NCBI GenBank assembly: GCA_902465215.1
Contig: CABQMM010000019.1
Coordinates: 1-10,453, forward strand
Length of the DNA: 10,453 nt
Direction: 5' to 3'
DNA from: an uncultured Bacillota bacterium
Lineage (GTDB): Bacteria; Bacillota; Clostridia; Peptostreptococcales; Anaerovoracaceae
The position numbers and the translations under genes are program-made. Shown here one piece after another: positions 1 through 6,874 of this stretch (position 1 is its first letter; each line of letters begins with the position of its first letter). Under the pieces are notes generated by a model, which was given only the letters and a program-made list of their open reading frames with translations, did no database searches and had not been told where the DNA came from.

Positions 1-468
1 AAAGGCGCGGCTTTCGTAAGAACGAAATACAGAAACATCATCACCGGAGCAACAAGAGAAGAAGCTTTCAACCCGGATGACAAGTTTGAAGAAGCTATCA
101 TCGAAACGAAGAAAATGCAGTATCTGTATGATATGGATGATTTGTATTACTTCATGGACCCTGAAACTTATGAACAGATTCCTCTTGGAAAAGAACAGGT
201 TGAAGAAGCAATTAAGTTCATGAGACCAAACGACGAAGCAACTGTTAAGTTCTTCCAGGGAAATGCTTTCCTTGTAGAAGCTCCGAACTTTGTTGACCTT
301 GAAGTTATCGAAACAGAACCTGGCGTTAAAGGCAACACCGCTACAAATGTTACGAAGGCGGCAACAGTTGAAACAGGTGCAGTTGTTCAGGTTCCTATTT
401 TCATCGAAACAGGTGAAAAAATCCAGATCGATACAAGAACAGGTGAATATCTGGGAAGATCCAAATAA
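1..468 (+). CDS. efp: Elongation factor P (5'-truncated by window edge)
   Basis: This is the 3' part of elongation factor P, the soluble factor that binds between the ribosomal P and E sites and relieves stalling at polyproline stretches. The frame is open from base 1 to a TAA at 466-468, giving 155 residues. It begins [17 protein letters not shown], and aligning that from memory with B. subtilis EF-P puts the first Lys at residue 32, the modified tip lysine, so about 31 N-terminal residues are missing and the full protein would be about 186 residues, normal for the family. Further family marks are [20 protein letters not shown] in the central OB domain, [15 protein letters not shown], and the C-terminal [13 protein letters not shown]. 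All six arginines use AGA, the bias of a highly expressed gene. The start and promoter lie outside the window, as does any neighbouring lysine-modification gene. Confidence 0.97.
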   Translation, partial: KGAAFVRTKYRNIITGATREEAFNPDDKFEEAIIETKKMQYLYDMDDLYYFMDPETYEQIPLGKEQVEEAIKFMRPNDEATVKFFQGNAFLVEAPNFVDLEVIETEPGVKGNTATNVTKAATVETGAVVQVPIFIETGEKIQIDTRTGEYLGRSK

Positions 469-479
469 TTTAAAAATTT

Positions 480-518
480 ACGGAAAGAGCGGGGCGGCTC
501 GGCCTGCGTTCTTTCCGT
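480..518 (+). terminator. Hairpin downstream of efp, probable intrinsic terminator
   Basis: Bases 480-491 pair with 507-518 in a continuous 12-bp stem with one G-U wobble. The 15-base loop is GC-rich and could form three further pairs (496-498 with 502-504). It lies 12 bases after the efp stop. The sequence after it (GCATTGCTTTGTTT) is T-rich but interrupted, so termination may be leaky and let efp transcripts run into mltG. A second small hairpin (TGCTTT 523-528 / AAAGCA 533-538, loop GTTT) lies just downstream. I infer a terminator from position and stem strength; a processing or regulatory hairpin is possible. Confidence 0.55.
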
Positions 519-554
519 GCATTGCTTTGTTTAAAGCAGATGTGCACTTTCTAT

Positions 555-560
555 GGGGGA
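555..560 (+). promoter_or_regulatory. Ribosome binding site of mltG
   Basis: GGGGGA lies four bases before ATG 565 and selects that start. The in-frame ATG four codons earlier (553) overlaps this purine run and has no Shine-Dalgarno sequence of its own. No convincing promoter is visible between the upstream hairpin and this site. Confidence 0.55.
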
Positions 561-564
561 AAAT

Positions 565-1677
565 ATGGATTTAAAGAAGAAAGTTTTAATTGCAGTAATC
601 GCGGCAGCTGTCATCATCGCAGCAGGTGCAGGCATCTTTGTTTCGGGCATGGGGAAAGCGCTCGACAGCAGCAGTGCCGAAGCGGCAGCGGTCAATATCC
701 CATCAGGCTCGACAACAGAGCAGATTGGGCAGACTTTGGCTGACTGCGGAATTATCGACAGTGCATCGAAATTCAGGTTGTGGTCGAAAATGAAAGGCTT
801 TGACAGCCAATACAAGGCAGGGGTATATTCGCTTTCACCGTCTATGGATTATCAGACAATCGCTGATATTTTGGTAGGCGGGAAGGTAGATATGTCGGCA
901 TTTACCGTACCGGAAGGATTAACGGTGGAGCAGACGATTGAAAAACTCGTTTCGCAGGGAATGGGTACGAAAGAAAATTTTGAAAATGAAGTAAAAGACA
1001 AGAAATGGTTTGACAAATATGAGTTTTTACGCTATGCCTCCTATGAGGATGAAATGCGAAAGAGCCTCAGCGACAACTATCTGGAAGGCTATCTGATGCC
1101 GAACACTTATTATGTAGCGAAGGGCGCGTCGGAGGAGGAAATCATAGATGTCATGCTCAGACAGTTTGATAAAGATGTTTTCAATGGGATTTTTAAGGAA
1201 TTTCAAGAACAGGAGAACACGCTTTTGAAAACGAAATACGGTGCATATGTCACAACGGAATGTGGATTCCAGCTTAGGGAAGTGATAAAATATGCGTCAA
1301 TTATCGAGAGAGAAACGGTACTGGATGCAGAAAGACCGCTGACAGCGTCGGTAATTTATAACCGGCTGCAGAAAGGCATGAAATTTCAGATGTGTTCAAC
1401 CGTTCAGTATATATTGGGATTCCAAAAGGAAAATCTGACCTATGCGGATATTTCGATTGACTCCCCGTACAATTCATACATATATGATGATATTCCGGGA
1501 CCGATTTGCTCTCCGGGATTGGAATCCATTAAAGCGGCATTTTATCCGGAAGATACGGATTATCTGTATTTCGTTGTAAGCCCGAAACTTGACGGAAGCA
1601 TGAACTTCTCGGCGGATTACAATCAGTTCGAGCAGGACAAGGCCGCATATGATAAAGCTTATAATGCGGCACATTGA
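565..1677 (+). CDS. mltG: Endolytic murein transglycosylase MltG (YceG family)
   Basis: MltG is a membrane-anchored lytic transglycosylase that cleaves within nascent peptidoglycan strands and is thought to set glycan length. From ATG 565 the protein has 370 residues. It starts MDLKKK, then has one hydrophobic membrane helix (about residues 7-26), so the rest lies outside the membrane. A LysM-like region follows (about 44-110, with VNIPSGST and FTVPEGLTVEQT). The catalytic domain contains LEGYLMPNTYY (174-183), ASIIERET (244-251) with the predicted catalytic Glu248, YNRL (265-268), STVQY, SPYNSYIYDDIPGPICSPG and YLYFVV. Two details differ from the commonest form: the substrate-loop consensus QSDPTVQY reads QMCSTVQY, and the usual His before the terminal FS motif is Met (SMNFS). 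The stop is 11 bases before the trmR start. mltG next to trmR and trhP matches yrrL-yrrM-yrrO of B. subtilis. ATG 553 is the alternative start. Confidence 0.93.
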   Translation: MDLKKKVLIAVIAAAVIIAAGAGIFVSGMGKALDSSSAEAAAVNIPSGSTTEQIGQTLADCGIIDSASKFRLWSKMKGFDSQYKAGVYSLSPSMDYQTIADILVGGKVDMSAFTVPEGLTVEQTIEKLVSQGMGTKENFENEVKDKKWFDKYEFLRYASYEDEMRKSLSDNYLEGYLMPNTYYVAKGASEEEIIDVMLRQFDKDVFNGIFKEFQEQENTLLKTKYGAYVTTECGFQLREVIKYASIIERETVLDAERPLTASVIYNRLQKGMKFQMCSTVQYILGFQKENLTYADISIDSPYNSYIYDDIPGPICSPGLESIKAAFYPEDTDYLYFVVSPKLDGSMNFSADYNQFEQDKAAYDKAYNAAH

Positions 1678-1683
1678 TGAGGA
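1678..1683 (+). promoter_or_regulatory. Ribosome binding site of trmR
   Basis: TGAGGA lies five bases before ATG 1689 and decides in favour of that start. In-frame TTG 1674 and ATG 1677 overlap the mltG stop codon and lack a good Shine-Dalgarno sequence. The site straddles the end of mltG, which suggests translational coupling. Confidence 0.6.
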
Positions 1684-1688
1684 ATCAA

Positions 1689-2360
1689 ATGGAAGCAAGA
1701 AAAAATATAACAAATGATATTGTCACGGACTATATCAATGGATTTTATAAACCCCTTACCGATGATTTGGCAGAGTTACGCAGGAAATCCGAGGAAGAGC
1801 GTGTTCCGATTATTCTGAAGGAAACGGAAAGCTTTTTGAAAACTTTCTTAGGCATTACAGCGCCGAAGCGGATTCTTGAAATCGGCTGTGCCGTCGGCTA
1901 TTCGGCAATGTTTTTTGCGGAACTTACAGGTGCGGAGATTTTCACGGTCGAAAAAGACCATGAAATGTTTCTGGCCGCGCAGGAAAATATAGAAAAATAC
2001 GGTTATTCCAAGCTGGTGACGGTCCTCGAAGGAGACGGTCAGGAAGCAGCGGAAGCCTTGCATGAGCAGGGAATACAGTCGTTTGACTTCGTCTTCATCG
2101 ACGCAGCGAAAAGCCATTATAAGCGCTTTTTAGAGGGATGCCTGCCGCTCTGCACGAAAGATACCGTGATTGTATCGGATAATGTTCTGTTTCAGGCGCG
2201 TGTCGCCGATGACAGATACGATTCGAGCGGAAAATATAAGACAAATATTAAAAAAATGCGGGAATTTCTTGATTTTATTCATCAGGATCCGCGTTTTGAC
2301 AGCAGTGTGATTGCGGTCGGTGACGGACTTGCGCTTACACGGCTGACAAAAATGGAGTAA
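1689..2360 (+). CDS. trmR: SAM-dependent O-methyltransferase, probable tRNA 5-hydroxyuridine methyltransferase TrmR
   Basis: This is a class I SAM-dependent O-methyltransferase of the family-3 (catechol OMT-like) group, 223 residues. The Rossmann motif I is ILEIGCAVGYSA (62-73), an acidic residue ends strand 2 (TVEKD, Glu88), and the metal-binding pattern is IDAAKSHY (Asp138) followed by SDNVLF (Asp164, Asn165). It lies between mltG and a U32-family hydroxylase gene, the arrangement of B. subtilis yrrL-yrrM-yrrO. YrrM (TrmR) is known to methylate 5-hydroxyuridine at tRNA position 34 to 5-methoxyuridine. I assign the function from this conserved context, because sequence alone would only support a generic small-molecule or RNA O-methyltransferase. 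Only two bases separate its stop from the next predicted start, so translation is probably coupled. Confidence 0.88.
   Translation: MEARKNITNDIVTDYINGFYKPLTDDLAELRRKSEEERVPIILKETESFLKTFLGITAPKRILEIGCAVGYSAMFFAELTGAEIFTVEKDHEMFLAAQENIEKYGYSKLVTVLEGDGQEAAEALHEQGIQSFDFVFIDAAKSHYKRFLEGCLPLCTKDTVIVSDNVLFQARVADDRYDSSGKYKTNIKKMREFLDFIHQDPRFDSSVIAVGDGLALTRLTKME
2354..2357 (+). promoter_or_regulatory. Ribosome binding site deciding the trhP start
   Basis: GGAG sits inside the last trmR codons, five bases before TTG 2363, an ideal spacing. The ATG at 2372 gives the family-typical MKKIELLAPAG beginning, but would be 14 bases from this site and has no other Shine-Dalgarno sequence. I therefore favour TTG 2363, with ATG 2372 as a real alternative. 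Confidence 0.45.
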
Positions 2361-2362
2361 GA

Positions 2363-3616
2363 TTGAATTTAATGAAAAAAATAGAACTGCTTGCCCCTGC
2401 AGGGGATTTGGAAAAACTAAAGATTGCGGTGCTTTACGGGGCAGACGCCGTTTATTTCGGCGGTGAGGTCTTTTCCCTCAGAGCCGGAGCAGGAAATCTG
2501 ACGATTGATGAGATGAAGGAAGGGATAGCCTTTGCGCATGAGCGCGGAGTCAAATGCTATCTGACCATAAACATTTTTGCGCATAATCGGGATATTCAGC
2601 CGCTTCGGAACTATTTAGAAAAGATAAAAGCTTTGGATATTGATGCTTTCATCGTGAGCGACCCCGGCATCATCATGCTGATTCAGGAAATCATTCCGAC
2701 AGCCGAGATACATTTGAGCACGCAGGCAAATATGACTAGTTACCAAACGGCAAATTTCTGGTATAATATCGGTGTGAAGCGTATCGTGCTGGCGAGGGAG
2801 CTCAGCTTCGAAGAAATGGCCGAGATACGGCGGAACACACCGGACGACCTTGAATATGAGGCTTTCGTGCATGGTGCGATGTGCATTTCCTATTCGGGAA
2901 GATGCCTTCTCAGCAACTTTATGATTGAAAGGGATGCTAATCAGGGCATGTGCGCACATCCATGCAGATGGAAATACGCTTTGGTCGAGGAGCAAAGACC
3001 CGGTCAGTATTATCCGATTGAGGAAGATGACAGAGGCACCTATATTCTCAATTCCAGAGATTTGTGCATGATTGAGCATATTCCGGAGCTGATTGAGTCA
3101 GGGCTTGCTTCTTTGAAAATAGAAGGGCGGATGAAGAGCATTTTCTATGTTGCGACGATTATTGCGGCATACAGGAAAGCCATCGATGCCTATTATGAAA
3201 ATCCGCAAGGGTATGTTTTTAAACAGGAATGGATGGATGAGATGAAAAAAGTAAGCCATCGGGAATTTACCACAGGTTTCTATTTCAACAATCCGACCAA
3301 TAAAGACCAGAATTACCGCACAAGCGCCTATACACGCGACTATACCTTTACGGGGCTGGTAAAGGATTATGACGCGAAAACGGGCTTTGCGACGGTAGAA
3401 CAGAGAAATAAGATGGTTCTCGGAGATGAAATTGAAGTTTTCGGGCCGGGAGAAGATTTCTTTGTACAGGAACTGGAAGAAATGTATGATGAGGAGGGAT
3501 GTCCGATTTCTTCGGCGCCACATCCTCAGCAGATTTTGAAAATAAAAATGAAACAGCCGGTTAAGGAAAATTTTATGCTTCGAAAGAAAAAGGAGAATAC
3601 GGAAAATGTCAAATGA
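2363..3616 (+). CDS. trhP: U32 peptidase-family protein, probable prephenate-dependent tRNA uridine hydroxylase TrhP
   Basis: This belongs to the U32 'collagenase-like peptidase' family, many members of which are RNA or small-molecule hydroxylases rather than proteases. TrhP makes 5-hydroxyuridine at tRNA position 34 with prephenate as the oxygen donor. The 417 residues open with IELLAPAGDLEKLK and GADAVYFGG. The family signature is EAFVHGAMCISYSGRCLLS (166-184). Cys174, Cys181, Cys197 and Cys201 form a likely Fe-S-binding quartet, then LKIEGRMKS (251-259) and a C-terminal beta-rich domain follow. The length fits B. subtilis YrrO, the larger of the YrrN/YrrO pair; no YrrN-like partner is next to it here. 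The preceding gene would methylate its product. The 3' end overlaps the next gene by 11 bases. A start at ATG 2372 would give 414 residues. Confidence 0.88.
   Translation: MNLMKKIELLAPAGDLEKLKIAVLYGADAVYFGGEVFSLRAGAGNLTIDEMKEGIAFAHERGVKCYLTINIFAHNRDIQPLRNYLEKIKALDIDAFIVSDPGIIMLIQEIIPTAEIHLSTQANMTSYQTANFWYNIGVKRIVLARELSFEEMAEIRRNTPDDLEYEAFVHGAMCISYSGRCLLSNFMIERDANQGMCAHPCRWKYALVEEQRPGQYYPIEEDDRGTYILNSRDLCMIEHIPELIESGLASLKIEGRMKSIFYVATIIAAYRKAIDAYYENPQGYVFKQEWMDEMKKVSHREFTTGFYFNNPTNKDQNYRTSAYTRDYTFTGLVKDYDAKTGFATVEQRNKMVLGDEIEVFGPGEDFFVQELEEMYDEEGCPISSAPHPQQILKIKMKQPVKENFMLRKKKENTENVK
3591..3596 (+). promoter_or_regulatory. Ribosome binding site of the CBS-pair gene
   Basis: AGGAGA, preceded by an A-run, lies nine bases before ATG 3606, inside the last codons of trhP. 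It supports a translated 11-base overlap between the two genes. Confidence 0.6.
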
Positions 3617-4517
3617 TTTAGGCAGCGGGCCCAGTCAGAGGGGCAGCAAAGATAACACGGTAAAGAAACTTTGGAGAAAAATGCTCCGAAAGGATGATTC
3701 CCAGCAGCTGGAAGAGGAAGTTATGTCCATGCTTGAAGCAGGACAGGAGTCCGGCATACTGAAAGAAGAAGGCAAAAAGATGATTAACTCCATCTTTGCT
3801 TTCGACGATAAGCTGGCTTATGAAATTATGACACCGCGTACCGATGTCTTTATGATTGATATCGAGGACCCGCCGGAGGAATACTTAAACGATCTGATGA
3901 CGCTCAGATATTCCAGAATCCCGGTCTGCAAAGGCGAAACAGACAATATCATCGGCATTCTGCATATCAAAGACTATCTGATTCAGGCGTGGGAGAAGGG
4001 TTTTGACGGCGTGGATATTGAATCCATTATCCGTCAGGCTTATTTCGTGCCCGAAACGAAGAATATCGACTCACTGCTCTATGAAATGCAGCGTACAAAA
4101 CAGCAGATTGCCATATTGATTGATGAGTACGGCGGATTCAGCGGAATTGTTACGATGGAGGACATTATTGAACAGGTAGTCGGAGATATCGACGACGAAT
4201 ACGACGAGGAAGAGGAAATCATCGATAAGATTGACGATAACATCTATCTGGTAGACGGAGATGTAGACCTTGACGATTTGGATGAGGAACTCGGAATTGA
4301 CCTTGTTTCGGAAACCAGCGAAACAATCGGCGGCTTTATTATTGATATGCTGGGCGAAATCCCGGATGAAAACGATGTCGGACGCATTGTTGAATTCGAA
4401 AACTATCAATTCAAAATCATGGCGATTCAGGACAGGCGTATCGAGCGCGTAAAAATTTACATTCTTCCGAAGGAAACGGAAGAAAATTCAGCTTCTGAAT
4501 CGGATGAAGAAGAATAA
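3606..4517 (+). CDS. Soluble CorC/YbeX-like protein with CBS pair and CorC_HlyC domain
   Basis: This 303-residue protein has the CorC/HlyC ('hemolysin-like') architecture without a membrane part. A short basic N-terminus leads into a helical region with ESGILKEEGKKMINSIF (48-64). Two CBS domains follow: the first begins at IMTPRTDVFMID (74-85) and contains YSRIPV and IIGILHIKDYL; the second contains FVPETKNIDSLL, ILIDEYGGFSGIVTMEDIIE (170-189) and an acidic run (195-206). The CorC_HlyC transporter-associated domain covers about 210-288 (DLDDLDEELG, TIGGFI, LGEIPDENDV), and the tail is acidic. CBS pairs commonly bind adenine nucleotides. Related proteins are annotated as magnesium/cobalt efflux factors, and E. 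coli YbeX has been linked to ribosome metabolism. I cannot choose between those roles from sequence. There is no hydrophobic DUF21 segment, so the protein should be cytosolic. It is last in the mltG operon. Confidence 0.85.
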   Translation: MSNDLGSGPSQRGSKDNTVKKLWRKMLRKDDSQQLEEEVMSMLEAGQESGILKEEGKKMINSIFAFDDKLAYEIMTPRTDVFMIDIEDPPEEYLNDLMTLRYSRIPVCKGETDNIIGILHIKDYLIQAWEKGFDGVDIESIIRQAYFVPETKNIDSLLYEMQRTKQQIAILIDEYGGFSGIVTMEDIIEQVVGDIDDEYDEEEEIIDKIDDNIYLVDGDVDLDDLDEELGIDLVSETSETIGGFIIDMLGEIPDENDVGRIVEFENYQFKIMAIQDRRIERVKIYILPKETEENSASESDEEE

Positions 4518-4524
4518 TATGATT

Positions 4525-4553
4525 TTGTTTAAACTGTCCTAATAGGATGTAAT
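4525..4553 (+). promoter_or_regulatory. Candidate promoter of the stnABC-like operon with a palindrome in its spacer
   Basis: TTGTTT (4525-4530) and TGTAAT (4548-4553) are separated by 17 bases and resemble a sigma-A promoter with a weak -35 and a good -10. Transcription would start near 4560, just before the ribosome binding site. Inside the spacer, TCCTA-A-TAGGA (4537-4547) is a perfect inverted repeat, and GTTTAAAC (4527-4534) is a perfect 8-base palindrome overlapping the -35. Either could be an operator. No terminator is seen between the preceding gene and this site, so read-through from the mltG operon is also possible. The promoter is an inference from consensus match only. Confidence 0.4.
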
Positions 4554-4564
4554 ATATAAAATTT

Positions 4565-4570
4565 AAGAGG
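4565..4570 (+). promoter_or_regulatory. Ribosome binding site of the NuoE-like gene
   Basis: AAGAGG lies eight bases before ATG 4579. An in-frame GTG at 4570 overlaps the last base of this site and cannot use it, so ATG 4579 is the start. Confidence 0.65.
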
Positions 4571-4578
4571 TGCAAAAA

Positions 4579-5097
4579 ATGAGTGAAAAAACATGTAATT
4601 GCAATTGTGCCGAAAAGAGGAGAGAGCAGTTCAAAGATCTGCAGCCTGTTTTAGACCAATACGCAAAAGTACCGGGTAGTTTAATTACTATCCTCCAGAA
4701 AGCTCAGGATATCTACGGTTATCTGTCCATCGACACGATTAACTACATATCTGAAGCCACAGGAATCAAGCCTGCAAAGATTTACGGCGTTGCAACATTC
4801 TACGCGCAGTTCAGACTTCAGCCTATCGGAAAGTATTTAATCATGCTTTGCCAGGGTACTGCGTGCCATGTTAACGGCTCCGAAATTATCGAAGAAGCTG
4901 TATGCGAGTACTTGGGAATCAAGGATGGAGAAACTACCGAAGACGGTATTTTCACACTTAACAATGTTGCCTGCCTTGGATGCTGCTCATTGGCTCCTGT
5001 AATGATGGTTAAGAGTGCTGACGGCGATGAAACTTACGGCAACCTTACGAAAGATAAAGTTACGCAGATTCTCGCTGAAATCAGAGAAAGAGCATAG
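4579..5097 (+). CDS. stnA: NuoE/HydC-like [2Fe-2S] thioredoxin-fold subunit, probable StnA of a bifurcating transhydrogenase
   Basis: This is a 172-residue subunit of the complex I 24-kDa (NuoE) / HydC family, which carries one [2Fe-2S] cluster and docks on the NADH-oxidising flavoprotein. Family marks are LITILQKAQDIYGYLS (35-50), KIYGVATFYAQF (67-78), and the four cluster ligands Cys91, Cys96 (MLCQGTACHV), Cys132 and Cys136 (ACLGCCSLAPV). The N-terminus carries an extra CNCNC cluster (Cys6, Cys8, Cys10) that is not a NuoE ligand motif; its role is unknown. The gene is first in a three-gene operon. The downstream NuoF-like and NuoG/GltD-like genes point to the Stn transhydrogenase rather than complex I or hydrogenase: no membrane subunits and no H-cluster domain are present. 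The letter A is assigned by gene order and homology to the StnAB/HydBC module, so it is less certain than the family. Confidence 0.87.
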   Translation: MSEKTCNCNCAEKRREQFKDLQPVLDQYAKVPGSLITILQKAQDIYGYLSIDTINYISEATGIKPAKIYGVATFYAQFRLQPIGKYLIMLCQGTACHVNGSEIIEEAVCEYLGIKDGETTEDGIFTLNNVACLGCCSLAPVMMVKSADGDETYGNLTKDKVTQILAEIRERA

Positions 5098-5102
5098 GAG
5101 GT
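5096..5102 (+). promoter_or_regulatory. Strong ribosome binding site of the NuoF-like gene
   Basis: AGGAGGT, a near-perfect anti-16S match, overlaps the stop codon of the preceding gene and lies seven bases before ATG 5110. It implies efficient, coupled translation of the two subunits. Confidence 0.75.
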
Positions 5103-5109
5103 ACATAGT

Positions 5110-6858
5110 ATGAGAGTTGTAGTTGGACAAGGCAGCTGCGGTATCGCTACTGGTGCCAAGAAAACGGTTGCTGCATTAGAAAAATTAATCGCTGAAAAAG
5201 GTCTTAATGTTGAAGTTGGGACTGTCGGATGCGTAGGTACCTGCTATCTGGAACCAATCGTTGACGTGTATGAAGACAACGGCGACATGACAAGATATGT
5301 CAAAGTTCAACCTGAAAAAGTTGAAGAAATCGTTGAAAGCCATCTTGTAAACCACAAAGTTTGCGAAGATCTTGCTATCACCGAAGAAGACAAGCAGTTT
5401 ATCGGAAAACAGCAGAGAGTTGTTTTGAGAAACTGTGGAATCATCAATCCGGAAGACATTGACGAATACCTTGCTGTAGATGGTTACAAGGCTATCGAAA
5501 AGGTACTCAAGTCCATGAAGCCGGAAGAAGTTATCGAAGAAATCAAGATTTCCGGATTAAGAGGAAGAGGCGGCGCTGGCTTCCCTACATGGTTCAAGTG
5601 GAACGCTGCAAAAGCAAGTCCGGGAAAAGAAAAATATTTAGTATGTAATGCCGATGAAGGAGACCCGGGTGCATTCATGGACCGTTCCGTTTTGGAAGGC
5701 GACCCACATTCCTTAATCGAAGGCATGATCATCGGCGGATATGCAATGGGAGCATCTCAGGGCGTTATCTACTGCCGTGCTGAGTATCCGCTTGCAATCA
5801 AGAGACTTGAAATTGCAATGGCTCAAGCAAGAGAAAGAGGATACCTGGGAAAAAACATTTTCGGAAGCGGATTTGACTTTGATATCTATATCAAGGCAGG
5901 TGCAGGCGCATTCGTATGCGGTGAAGAAACAGCTCTGATCGCATCCCTCGAAGGTGAGAGAGGCATGCCTAGACTGAAACCACCTTTCCCTGCAGCTAAG
6001 GGTTTCTGGCAGAAACCTACGGACATCAACAACGTAGAAACACTCGCTAATGTTCCTTGGATCATCTTCAACGGCGGAGCTGCTTTCGGCAAGTTCGGAA
6101 CAGAAGCTTCCAAGGGTACGAAAGTATTCGCACTCGCAGGAAAGATCAAGAAGGGCGGCCTCGTAGAAGTACCTATGGGCATGACTCTGAGAGAAGTTCT
6201 TTTCGGCATCGGCGGCGGAATCAAGAACGACAGACAGTTCAAGGCTGTTCAGATGGGCGGACCATCCGGCGGATGTATCCCGGCACACTTAATCGACACT
6301 CCTGTTACATATGAAGACATCAATAAGACAGGCGCTATCGTAGGTTCCGGCGGTATGATCGTAATGGACGAAGATACTTGTATGGTAGACATGGCAAGAT
6401 ACTTCCTGAACTTCACTCGTGACGAATCCTGCGGTAAGTGTAACTACTGCCGTATCGGTACGAAGAGAATGCTTGAGATTCTTGAAAGAATTACAAACGG
6501 TGAAGGTAAGGACGGAGATATCGAACTTCTGGAAGAACTCGCAGGAAAGATCAAAGACGGTTCGCTCTGCGGTCTCGGACAGACAGCTCCAAACCCTGTA
6601 CTTACAACAATCAAGTACTTCAGAAACGAATATGAAGACCATATTTACAACCATAAATGTACAGCAAAGTCCTGCAAGGCTCTCGTAACTTATACAATTA
6701 CAGATGCCTGCAAGGGATGCACGGCTTGCGCTCGTAAATGTCCTGTTGGCGCTATTTCCGGCGAAGTTAAGGGACAGCACGTTATCGACAAAGAAAAATG
6801 TATCAAGTGCGGCAAGTGCTTAGAAACTTGCAAGTTTGGTGCAATTGAAAAGAACTAG
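5110..6858 (+). CDS. stnB: NuoF/HydB-like FMN- and NADH-binding iron-sulfur subunit, probable StnB
   Basis: This 582-residue flavoprotein should oxidise or reduce NAD(H) at FMN and, by homology to HydB/StnB, host the electron-bifurcating site. Domains in order: an N-terminal thioredoxin-like domain (1-80) with Cys10, Cys41 and Cys45; the NuoF core with the FMN/NADH loop SGLRGRGGAGFPTWFKW (148-164), CNADEGDPGAFMDR (179-192) and GAGAFVCGEETALI (264-277); an SLBB region (about 335-400); the NuoF [4Fe-4S] site Cys441, Cys444, Cys447 and Cys487; and a C-terminal ferredoxin domain with CX2CX2CX3C at 534-544 and 564-574, preceded by Cys517 and Cys522. Complex I NuoF lacks both the N-terminal and C-terminal additions, so this is the HydB type found in bifurcating hydrogenases, some formate dehydrogenases and Stn. 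The two C-terminal clusters are the likely ferredoxin entry route. The stop is 16 bases before the next start. Confidence 0.9.
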   Translation: MRVVVGQGSCGIATGAKKTVAALEKLIAEKGLNVEVGTVGCVGTCYLEPIVDVYEDNGDMTRYVKVQPEKVEEIVESHLVNHKVCEDLAITEEDKQFIGKQQRVVLRNCGIINPEDIDEYLAVDGYKAIEKVLKSMKPEEVIEEIKISGLRGRGGAGFPTWFKWNAAKASPGKEKYLVCNADEGDPGAFMDRSVLEGDPHSLIEGMIIGGYAMGASQGVIYCRAEYPLAIKRLEIAMAQARERGYLGKNIFGSGFDFDIYIKAGAGAFVCGEETALIASLEGERGMPRLKPPFPAAKGFWQKPTDINNVETLANVPWIIFNGGAAFGKFGTEASKGTKVFALAGKIKKGGLVEVPMGMTLREVLFGIGGGIKNDRQFKAVQMGGPSGGCIPAHLIDTPVTYEDINKTGAIVGSGGMIVMDEDTCMVDMARYFLNFTRDESCGKCNYCRIGTKRMLEILERITNGEGKDGDIELLEELAGKIKDGSLCGLGQTAPNPVLTTIKYFRNEYEDHIYNHKCTAKSCKALVTYTITDACKGCTACARKCPVGAISGEVKGQHVIDKEKCIKCGKCLETCKFGAIEKN

Positions 6859-6860
6859 AG

Positions 6861-6866
6861 AGGAGG
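6861..6866 (+). promoter_or_regulatory. Strong ribosome binding site selecting the StnC-like start
   Basis: AGGAGG lies eight bases before ATG 6875. An in-frame start 13 codons upstream (6836) lies inside the end of the preceding gene and has no ribosome binding site, and the protein from 6875 begins like other NuoG-type [2Fe-2S] domains. Confidence 0.8.
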
Positions 6867-6874
6867 AAACGGTA

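Noticed and set aside
2615..3079. 154-codon open frame on the - strand inside trhP
   Set aside because: It opposes the U32 signature region, which is clearly under protein-level conservation on the + strand.
4537..4547. Terminator between the two operons
   Set aside because: The palindrome has only 5-bp arms with a 1-base centre, cannot form a hairpin, and has no T-run.
5713..6288. 191-codon open frame on the - strand
   Set aside because: It is antisense to the conserved NuoF core, and the product is Cys/Ser-rich without family motifs.
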